Below are positions 17,110 to 24,429 of a stretch of DNA of 32,283 nt, one piece after another (position 1 is the stretch's first letter; every line of letters starts with the position of its first letter). Below the pieces are notes generated by a model. That model did no database searches. It had not been told where the DNA came from and saw only the letters and a list, made by a program, of their open reading frames with translations. This DNA is from Vannielia litorea. Its GTDB lineage: Bacteria; Pseudomonadota; Alphaproteobacteria; Rhodobacterales; Rhodobacteraceae. The stretch is taken from assembly GCF_018424695.1 (NCBI RefSeq), contig NZ_QTNQ01000018.1, positions 32,501 through 64,783 on the forward strand, in the 5' to 3' direction. The position numbers and the translations under genes were made by a program.

Positions 17110-18786
17110 ATGGACCTCAAGAAGATCACCGACACCTTCTCGGTGTCCCCGCAGATCAGCCCCGACGATGCAAAGGCTCTCGCTGCGAAGGGCTTCCGCT
17201 CGATCATCTGCAATCGGCCGGATGCCGAAGGTGCAGACCAGCCGAGCCATGAAGAAATCGAAGCCGCGGCCAAGGCGGCGGGGCTGGAGTTTCGATTCCT
17301 TCCCGTGACGCCGGGCATGGTCACCGATGAGACCGCCGAGGCCTTCGGAAAGGCACTTGCGGAGCTGCCCGGGCCGACGCTGGCCTTCTGCCGCACCGGC
17401 ACCCGCTCGGCCACCCTCTGGTCGTTGTCCGAAGCCACCCGCCGCCCGCTGCCCGAGATCCTCGCGGCGACCAAGGCCGCGGGCTATGACATGAACGGAG
17501 TCGCCCGGCGCATCGCCAATGGCGGCAAGACGCCGACCGACACGGCTGCCGATGCCACCTATGACGTGGTGATCGTCGGCGGCGGCGCGGCGGGCATCGC
17601 AACCGCATCCTCGCTCAAGGCCCGCAAGAGTGACCTCGACATCGCGGTGATCGACCCGGCCGATATTCACTATTACCAGCCCGGCTGGACGATGGTGGGC
17701 GGCGGCATCTTCGAGGCCGACGACACCGCCAAGACTATGGGAAGCCTTATCCCCAAGGGCGTGCACTGGATCAAATCCGCCGTTGCCGCCTTCGAGCCAA
17801 AGGACAACGCGGTGGTGCTCGACGGGTGTCGGGTCGTCAAATACAGCCGCCTCGTAGTGTGTCCCGGCCTCAAGCTGGCCTGGGACAAGGTTGAAGGGCT
17901 GGTGGAAACGCTCGGCAAGAACGGCGTGACATCCAATTACCGATACGATCTCGCGCCCTACACATGGGAGCTGGTGCAGGGCCTGAAGAAGGGCCGTGCG
18001 ATCTTCACCCAACCGCCGATGCCGATCAAATGCGCCGGCGCGCCGCAGAAGGCCATGTATCTCTCGGCCAATGCCTGGGAACGGGCCGGGGTGCTGGGCG
18101 ACATCAAGATCGACTTCATGAACGCGGGCGGCGTGCTCTTCGGGGTGAAGGACTATGTGCCTGCCCTCATGGAGTATGTCGAACGCTACAAGGCCAACCT
18201 GAACTTCTTCCACAACCTCAAGAGCATCGACGGCGCGACCAGGACGGCAACCTTCACCGTGGCCAAACCCGACGAAGAGCCGGTGGAGGTGACCGAAGAG
18301 TTCCACATGATCCACGTCTGCCCGCCGCAGGTGGCACCGGATTTCATCCGCGTCTCCCCGCTGGCCGATGCCGCCGGATGGGTCGATGTCGACCAGTCCA
18401 CGCTGCGCCACAAGGAATTCAGCAACATCTGGTCGCTGGGCGACGTTATGAACGCCCCCAATGCCAAAACCGCCGCCGCCGCCCGCGTTCAGGCCGCCAT
18501 CGTGGCCCAGAACCTTGCGGACGATATCGACGGGCGCTCACCTTCCGTTGTCTACAATGGCTACGGCTCCTGCCCGCTGACCGTCGAGCGGGGCAAGATC
18601 GTGCTGGCCGAGTTCGGCTACGGTGGCGCGCTGCTGCCCTCCTTCCCCAAATGGGTGATCGACGGCACCAAGCCCACCCGCGCGGCGTGGCTGCTGAAGG
18701 AAAAGGTGCTGCCGCCAATCTACTGGAAAGCCATGCTGCGTGGCCGCGAGTGGATGGTGCACCCCGAGAAAGTCAGCGCAGGCTGA
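17110..18786 (+). CDS. DUF442 phosphatase-like / sulfide:quinone oxidoreductase fusion
   Basis: The 558-residue protein is bifunctional. Residues 1-115 are a DUF442 (Blh-like) tyrosine-phosphatase-fold domain with the loop CRTGTRS at 94-100. From about 150 comes an FAD-dependent SQR of the eukaryote-like type II, starting VVIVGGGAAGIATA and containing PIKCAGAPQK with redox Cys308. SQR oxidises sulfide to sulfane sulfur and reduces quinone at the membrane. The position of the second human redox cysteine (GDCTN in human SQOR, from memory) is Val446 here (GDVMNAP), whereas Cys404 occurs in HVCPPQ and Cys251 in LVVCPG. GGGAGG lies upstream of the start. It may feed persulfide to the dioxygenase encoded just before it. 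Confidence 0.9.
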   Translation: MDLKKITDTFSVSPQISPDDAKALAAKGFRSIICNRPDAEGADQPSHEEIEAAAKAAGLEFRFLPVTPGMVTDETAEAFGKALAELPGPTLAFCRTGTRSATLWSLSEATRRPLPEILAATKAAGYDMNGVARRIANGGKTPTDTAADATYDVVIVGGGAAGIATASSLKARKSDLDIAVIDPADIHYYQPGWTMVGGGIFEADDTAKTMGSLIPKGVHWIKSAVAAFEPKDNAVVLDGCRVVKYSRLVVCPGLKLAWDKVEGLVETLGKNGVTSNYRYDLAPYTWELVQGLKKGRAIFTQPPMPIKCAGAPQKAMYLSANAWERAGVLGDIKIDFMNAGGVLFGVKDYVPALMEYVERYKANLNFFHNLKSIDGATRTATFTVAKPDEEPVEVTEEFHMIHVCPPQVAPDFIRVSPLADAAGWVDVDQSTLRHKEFSNIWSLGDVMNAPNAKTAAAARVQAAIVAQNLADDIDGRSPSVVYNGYGSCPLTVERGKIVLAEFGYGGALLPSFPKWVIDGTKPTRAAWLLKEKVLPPIYWKAMLRGREWMVHPEKVSAG

Positions 18787-18795
18787 ACGGAAATC

Positions 18796-18820
18796 GGCCC
18801 GCGCCACGCCAGTGCGGGCC
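18796..18820 (+). other. Stem-loop between SQR and SulP genes
   Basis: GGCCCGC (18796-18802) pairs with GCGGGCC (18814-18820). No T tract follows, so read-through into the SulP gene is likely. It may stabilise the upstream message. Confidence 0.4.
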
Positions 18821-18840
18821 AGACATGAAAGACCAAGGCC

Positions 18841-20565
18841 ATGTGGCTGCTAAAGAAATACATGCCCGTCTTCGACTGGGGCCGCACCTACAATCGCGAC
18901 GCATTGTCGAACGATCTCATCGCCGCGGTGATCGTGACGATCATGCTCATCCCGCAGTCGCTGGCCTATGCGCTGCTGGCGGGGCTGCCACCCGAGGCGG
19001 GCATCTACGCCTCCATCGTGCCTATCATCCTCTACGCCATTTTCGGCACCTCCCGCGCACTGGCCGTCGGGCCGGTGGCTGTGGTGTCGCTGATGACGGC
19101 TGCCGCCGTGGGGCAGGTGGCCGAGCAGGGCACCATGGGCTATGCCACCGCCGCGTTGACCCTCGCTCTGCTGTCCGGGGGCATGCTGCTGCTGCTGGGC
19201 GTTTTCAAGCTGGGGTTCCTCGCCAATTTCCTGTCGCATCCGGTGATCGCGGGCTTCATCACCGCCTCGGGCATTCTCATCGCCACCTCGCAACTCAAGC
19301 ATATTCTCGGCGTGCAGGGTGGCGGGCACAACCTCGTCGAGATGGTGGAAAACCTCGTCACCCAACTCGGCCAGACCAACGTGATCACCCTCGTCATCGG
19401 TGTCGCCGCGACGGCCTTCCTGTTCTGGGTCCGCAAGGGGCTGAAGCCCGCGCTGCTGAAGGCCGGCCTGAAGCCCCGGCTTGCGGATATTGCCACAAAG
19501 GCCGGCCCCGTGGCTGCTGTCGTTGTGACCACACTTGTCACATGGGCCTTCGGCTTGTCTGCACATGGTGTGGCCGTTGTGGGCTCTGTCCCTCAGGCGC
19601 TGCCGCCGCTCACAATGCCGGACCTGTCCACCGATATGCTGCGCGCCCTTTTCGTGCCGGCCTTGCTGATCTCGATCATCGGCTTCGTCGAGTCTATCTC
19701 GGTGGCGCAAACCCTTGCCGCCAAGAAACGCCAGCGGATCAACCCCGACCAGGAGTTGATTGGCCTCGGCGCGGCCAATATCGGCGCGGCCTTCACCGGC
19801 GGCTACCCGGTGACCGGCGGGTTTGCGCGCTCTGTGGTTAACTTCGATGCGGGTGCTGAAACTCCCGCCGCCGGGGCCTACACAGCCGTAGGCCTCGCCA
19901 TTGCAGCCATCGCCCTCACACCGCTGGTCTACTACCTGCCCAACGCCACGCTGGCGGCCACCATCATCGTCGCCGTGCTGTCGCTGGTGGATTTCACCGT
20001 TCTGAAAAACTCGTGGACCTACAGCCGCGCCGACTTCGCCGCAGTTCTCGCCACGATCCTGCTCACGCTGGGTTTCGGCGTGGAAACCGGGGTGACGGCG
20101 GGCGTGGTCATCTCCATCGGCCTCTTCCTCTACCGCACCTCCAAGCCCCACATCGCGGAAGTGGGCCTTGTTCCCGGCACCCAGCACTTTCGCAACGTGC
20201 TGCGCCATGAGGTGGAAACCTCGCCGACGCTGCTCACCATCCGCATCGACGAAAGCCTCTATTTCGCCAATGCGCGTTACCTGGAAGACTACGTGCTCGA
20301 CCGGGTGGTGAAGAACACCGAGCTGCGCGACGTGGTGCTCATGTGTTCGGCCGTCAATGAAATCGACCTCTCCGCGCTCGAGTCTCTTGAGGCCCTCAAC
20401 ACCCGTTTGCTCGATCTCGACGTGCGCCTGCACATGTCCGAAGTGAAAGGCCCGGTGACAGACAGGCTCGGCCGCACGCATTTCCTTGAACAGCTCTCGG
20501 GCGAGCTTTTTCTGGCGCAGTACGATGCTTACCAGGCGCTCGCCAAGGGGCGCGAAGCCGCATGA
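18841..20565 (+). CDS. SulP/SLC26-family anion transporter with STAS domain
   Basis: The 574-residue protein has a transmembrane part of 10-14 helices (about 20-430). The SulP signature lies in the first helices (LIPQSLAYALLAGLPPEAGIYAS, about 38-60), and PVTGGFARS near 320-330 is also typical. A cytoplasmic STAS domain follows (about 440-560, with MCSAVNEIDLSALESLEAL). SulP proteins carry sulfate, bicarbonate or other anions. Its place in a sulfide oxidation operon favours sulfate or sulfite. The Shine-Dalgarno is weak (AAGG). It overlaps or abuts the TDT gene at its 3' end. Confidence 0.93.
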   Translation: MWLLKKYMPVFDWGRTYNRDALSNDLIAAVIVTIMLIPQSLAYALLAGLPPEAGIYASIVPIILYAIFGTSRALAVGPVAVVSLMTAAAVGQVAEQGTMGYATAALTLALLSGGMLLLLGVFKLGFLANFLSHPVIAGFITASGILIATSQLKHILGVQGGGHNLVEMVENLVTQLGQTNVITLVIGVAATAFLFWVRKGLKPALLKAGLKPRLADIATKAGPVAAVVVTTLVTWAFGLSAHGVAVVGSVPQALPPLTMPDLSTDMLRALFVPALLISIIGFVESISVAQTLAAKKRQRINPDQELIGLGAANIGAAFTGGYPVTGGFARSVVNFDAGAETPAAGAYTAVGLAIAAIALTPLVYYLPNATLAATIIVAVLSLVDFTVLKNSWTYSRADFAAVLATILLTLGFGVETGVTAGVVISIGLFLYRTSKPHIAEVGLVPGTQHFRNVLRHEVETSPTLLTIRIDESLYFANARYLEDYVLDRVVKNTELRDVVLMCSAVNEIDLSALESLEALNTRLLDLDVRLHMSEVKGPVTDRLGRTHFLEQLSGELFLAQYDAYQALAKGREAA

Positions 20566-20588
20566 CGGGCGGAGGACCGGAGGCCGTG

Positions 20589-21567
20589 ATGACCCGAGAC
20601 AAAACAGATGTCCCGTCCTCTGGCCTGACTCACTTTCCGGTGTCCTTCTTTGCTGTTTTGCTCGGGGCCTTCGGGCTGACGATCGTGCTCATCCGGGGCA
20701 ATGCGGCGCTGGGGCTTACGGCCTTCGTGGGCGAGGTGACGCTCTGGGTATCGGTCGCCCTCCTCGGCCTGATCGCGGTCGCCTACGCCATCAAAGCCCT
20801 ATGCTATCCCGGCCAGATCGCATGGGAATGGGCGCATCCGGTGCGCATCAATTTCTTCCCGGCCATGGCCATCTCGCTCATGCTGCTGGCCACGGCGCTG
20901 ATCGCCTCTGGCCGGGCGGAACTGGCCCGACCTGTCTGGATTGTGGGGGCAGCGGCCCAACTTGGGCTCACCTTCGCCGTTGTCTCGAGCTGGATCTCTC
21001 ACCGCAAGTTCCTGCCCGGCCAGCTTGGCCCGGCCTGGTTCATCCCGGCGGTCGGCAACGTGGTGGCGCCGGTCGCGGGCGTGCAGCTCGGTTATGTCGA
21101 TGTCTCGTGGTATTTTTTACTCAGTCGGCATCCTCTTCTGGGTGATCCTGCTGGTGCTTGTCATGAACCGCCTCATCTTCCACGATCCGATCCCGGCGAA
21201 GCTCCAGCCAACGCTCGTCATAATGATCGCCCCGCCTGCCATTGGTTTCATTGCCCACACTGAGCTGACGGAGGCGTTGGACCCGATGGCACGTATTCTC
21301 TTCAATGCCACCCTCTTCTTCGCGGGGATCGTCGCCACGCAGCTGCCGCGCCTGCTGCGCGTTCCCTTCTCGATGGCCTTCTGGGCCTTGTCCTTCCCCG
21401 TTGCCGCCTTCACGCTGGCCTGCTTTCGCTATGCCGCCTTGAGCAGTGTGCAGGCTTTCAATTGGCTGGGGGCGGGTGGGCTGTTGCTTCTGATCGTTGT
21501 TGTTGCGACGCTGGCTGTGAAAACGGTTGCAGGCCTCGCAGGCGGTACGATCTGTGTCCCCGAGTAG
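20589..21567 (+). pseudogene. TDT-family (TehA/SLAC1-like) exporter gene with a +1 frameshift
   Basis: The first frame encodes a TDT N-terminal half up to VDVSWYF. The second frame continues with YSVGILFWVILL, NRLIFHDPIPAKLQPTLVI and APPAIGFIA, which are typical TDT segments. The change occurs in T6 at 21113-21118. With five Ts the reading is WYFYSVGI and a 325-residue, roughly ten-helix protein is restored. The mutation could be real, a sequencing homopolymer error, or slippage on a run. The start at 20589 has GGAGG upstream; the ATG at 20562 overlapping the SulP stop (ATGA) is an alternative. TDT members export sulfite, tellurite or dicarboxylates. Sulfite fits the operon. Confidence 0.85.
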
Positions 21568-21570
21568 ACC

Positions 21571-22581
21571 CTAGCGCAGCCGGATCACCGGCGCCGGCCC
21601 GATGGGTGCGGGGCCGATTCTTGTCTGGCCGTTCTTGAAGTTCAGCGGAATATCCAGCGTCTTCGGGCTGCCCGCCAACTGGCTTGCCAGTTCGAGCGCG
21701 GTTGTGATCGGCGCTTCGAACTCTGCCGGCACTACGCCAGACGCCACGCCAACCGCCAGAATTTCGCGCCAGTTGGTCGCTTTCACCAGCAGGGAGCCCT
21801 CGGGCACGCCATCCTCATTCACCTCGAAAGCGCCCGCCAGCTTCAGTTCCATCTGTCCCCACCTCGCCTCTGCCAGCGCAATCTCGACATGGCGCGGCTG
21901 GGGCCGTTCGCGTTCGATGGCGTAACGGTCCCACGGATCGGAGAAGGTGATGGTTACATCTGCCGTCACGCTGTCGAGCGTATCGGGCACCAACTCTGCC
22001 GCGTTCAGCTCCGCCAGAAGCCGCGACGGCACCTGCCAGGCGCGTGCCGAAAAGCTGATCTGATGCACGGTCGGGTCTGGAAAATCTTCGGGCAGGGTCC
22101 GCGTGGCCAGCCGCCCCTCTGAAAGTCGTGTCGTCCAGCCCGCATCCGAGGTCACCTCGACCCCGTCCAGCTCAAAGCTCGACCGTTTCAGCGCGAGCGT
22201 TGTCGGCGTCAGCATCAGGCTGCCGCGCAACCTTTCCGAGGTGATTTCGAGCCGTTCCAGAGGGGTTTGCAGGCTTTGCCGGTCGGGCCAGACGGCGATG
22301 ACATGGTAGGGCCTGTAGCTCAGCGCGAGGCTCTGGAAAAAGGGCGCCGACCATGCCCAGCCGGTGCGCGGATCGGCAAGGCGGATTTCGTCCAGCTCAA
22401 GATCGAAGCGGTTGGGAAAGCCGCGCACCACCACCCCTTCGGCCTCGGCCTGCCAGCCATCGTCCCGCCTGTCTTCAAGCCAAAGGGTCACCGCCTTTTC
22501 TAGCCCCCAGGCGCCCACCGCCCAGTAGCCGCCCCAGGCGAGGGCGGCGACCAGCACAATCACGATCATTCGGCGCAGCAT
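21571..22581 (-). CDS. DUF2125 protein, membrane-anchored
   Basis: The 336-residue protein has an N-terminal signal anchor (MLRRMIVIVLVAALAWGGYW, about 5-25) and a periplasmic beta-rich remainder. DUF2125 is a family largely confined to Alphaproteobacteria; no function is established to my knowledge. Segments such as VVVRGFPNRFDLELDEIRL near 50-68 look like the AsmA-like opening of the family. It converges on the TDT gene with only 3 bp between stop codons and is divergent from the ChaC-like gene. Confidence 0.8.
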   Translation of the reverse strand: MLRRMIVIVLVAALAWGGYWAVGAWGLEKAVTLWLEDRRDDGWQAEAEGVVVRGFPNRFDLELDEIRLADPRTGWAWSAPFFQSLALSYRPYHVIAVWPDRQSLQTPLERLEITSERLRGSLMLTPTTLALKRSSFELDGVEVTSDAGWTTRLSEGRLATRTLPEDFPDPTVHQISFSARAWQVPSRLLAELNAAELVPDTLDSVTADVTITFSDPWDRYAIERERPQPRHVEIALAEARWGQMELKLAGAFEVNEDGVPEGSLLVKATNWREILAVGVASGVVPAEFEAPITTALELASQLAGSPKTLDIPLNFKNGQTRIGPAPIGPAPVIRLR

Positions 22582-22645
22582 GCAGGCCCCTTTCGGTTTT
22601 CAACGCGATCTGGTTTACCGGGCACCAGATGGAAAGGCGAGGCGG

Positions 22646-23197
22646 ATGATCCCTGACAGTGACCTCCCGAACCCGCTGTGGGTGTTCGGCTATGGCAGCT
22701 TGCTTTGGAACCCCGGGTTCGATGTGGCCGAACAGCGTCTGGCCCGGCTCGATGGCTATCACCGCGCATTCTGCATGTCGTCCATCCATCATCGTGGAAC
22801 AGAAGAGAAACCGGGCCTCGTGCTGGCGCTCGACGCGGCAGAAGGGGCCTCCTGCCAGGGGGTTGCCCTTCGGGTTATGCTCGGGCAAGAGCCGCAAGTG
22901 CTGGCCGAGCTTCGGGAGCGAGAGCTGATTTCCTCGGCCTATTTCGAGGCGGTCGTCACCCTTGAAGCCAAGGGTGTGGAGCCCTTTCGCGCGCTGGCTT
23001 ACGTGGTCGACCCGGACCACGTGCAGTATTGCGGCGCGTTGAGCCTTGAACAGCAGGCCGAGATCATCGCCCATGCCCATGGCGGGCGCGGGCCAAACAC
23101 CGAGTACCTCTTCAACACCGCCGATCACCTTGCCGACATCGGCATTGCAGACCCGGATCTCACCTGGTTGGCGACACGGTTGCGCAAGGGCGCCTAG
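22646..23197 (+). CDS. ChaC-like gamma-glutamylcyclotransferase
   Basis: The 183-residue protein shows the family glycine loop FGYGSLLWNPGF (14-25) and a segment LRERELISSAYFE (about 93-105) that should carry the catalytic glutamate. ChaC proteins cleave glutathione to 5-oxoproline and Cys-Gly in the cytoplasm. The start at 22646 is preferred over an upstream ATG (22580) because GAGGCGG precedes it and the longer version would run into the divergent DUF2125 gene. Its closeness to persulfide genes suggests a thiol link, but it lies outside that operon. Confidence 0.88.
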   Translation: MIPDSDLPNPLWVFGYGSLLWNPGFDVAEQRLARLDGYHRAFCMSSIHHRGTEEKPGLVLALDAAEGASCQGVALRVMLGQEPQVLAELRERELISSAYFEAVVTLEAKGVEPFRALAYVVDPDHVQYCGALSLEQQAEIIAHAHGGRGPNTEYLFNTADHLADIGIADPDLTWLATRLRKGA

Positions 23198-23268
23198 GGC
23201 CTTTGTGATTGGCAAGGCGGGGCTGGGCCCCTATCCTGCGGCCAACAAGCAAAGGGCGTTAACCCCGC

Positions 23269-24429
23269 ATGAGCATGACAGAGGCCGAGGCCGAGCCGCA
23301 TTTCTCGCAACCCGTGCGCCAGGTGGCGCAGATGCTCATCGTGTTGGGCCTCGTCGCAGTTGGGAGCTACCTGCTGCTACCCACCGTGATGCCGGTGATC
23401 CTCTCGAACCTCTGGCTCAACGGCACCATCGGCCTTGTGTTCGTCGTTGGTGTGCTCACCTGTTTCTGGCAGGTGTACCAGCTGATCCGCTCGGTGGCCT
23501 GGCTGGAAGACTTCGCGCTGGAGCGCGAAGTGGGTGCCAAGGTGCCGCGGCTTCTTGCCCCGCTCGCTGCGCTTCTGCGCTCGCGTCGCGGGCGCATGCA
23601 GATCTCGGCCTCGTCTTCGCGCTCCATCCTCGAGTCGGTCGCAACCCGGATCGAAGAGCTGCGCGATATCACGCGCTACCTCGTCAACCTGCTGATTTTC
23701 CTTGGCCTTCTCGGAACATTCTATGGTCTTGCAACCACGGTGCCCGCCGTGGTCGAAACGATCCGTTCCCTTGCCCCGCAGGAGGGGGAGGGAGGCGTAG
23801 AGGTGTTTTCGCGGCTGATGGGCGGGCTCGAGGCGCAGCTTGGCGGCATGGGCACCGCCTTTGGCTCGTCGCTTCTGGGCCTTGCAGGCTCGCTGATCGT
23901 AGGCCTGCTTGAGCTTTTTGCCTCCCACGGCCAGAACCGCTTCTACCGCGAGCTCGAAGAATGGCTCTCGTCGATCACCCGCGTGGCCTTTGCGGGCAGC
24001 GATGGCGAGGCCTCTGAGCCGTCTTCGGTTGCCGGTATCCTCGACCATATGGCCGAGCAAATGGATGCGATGCGCGAGATGTTCACCCAGTCCGACGTGT
24101 CACGCGCCATGCTGGAAGACCGCATGGGCGAGGTCGCCATCGCGATGGAGAAGATCGCCGAGAACATGGCGCAGCCCCGTTCGACCGACAAGCTGCTGCG
24201 GCGGATCGCAGAGGGCAACGAGGCGCTGCTGAACCGGCTTGAGGGTGTTGCAACGGGCGAGGGTGGCGTGGATGCGGAAAGCCGGATGCGGCTGCGCTCC
24301 ATCGACACGCAACTGCTTGCCATCCATGAGGATATTGCCGCCGGACGTCAGGAAAGCGTGGCCGGGCTCAGGGCAGACATCGCCGCACTGACGCGGGTGA
24401 TCCGTGACGCGACCAAGAGGCCGGGCTGA
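23269..24429 (+). CDS. MotA/TolQ/ExbB-like proton-channel protein
   Basis: The 386-residue membrane protein has helices at about 18-42, 51-73, 137-160 and 196-220. The last two hold the MotA/TolQ/ExbB core (FLGLLGTFYGLATTVP and GMGTAFGSSLLGLAGSLIVG). After the last helix comes a cytoplasmic tail of about 160 residues rich in helix formers. The next gene, overlapping by one base (TGATG), supplies a MotB-like partner. No flagellar genes are nearby. Such pairs use the proton gradient to move or reshape a periplasmic arm. The target is unknown. Confidence 0.85.
   Translation: MSMTEAEAEPHFSQPVRQVAQMLIVLGLVAVGSYLLLPTVMPVILSNLWLNGTIGLVFVVGVLTCFWQVYQLIRSVAWLEDFALEREVGAKVPRLLAPLAALLRSRRGRMQISASSSRSILESVATRIEELRDITRYLVNLLIFLGLLGTFYGLATTVPAVVETIRSLAPQEGEGGVEVFSRLMGGLEAQLGGMGTAFGSSLLGLAGSLIVGLLELFASHGQNRFYRELEEWLSSITRVAFAGSDGEASEPSSVAGILDHMAEQMDAMREMFTQSDVSRAMLEDRMGEVAIAMEKIAENMAQPRSTDKLLRRIAEGNEALLNRLEGVATGEGGVDAESRMRLRSIDTQLLAIHEDIAAGRQESVAGLRADIAALTRVIRDATKRPG

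Noticed and set aside
18850..20481. Minus-strand 543-codon open frame
   Set aside because: It is antisense to the SulP gene, with His/Gln/Asp-rich low-quality composition and no recognisable domain.
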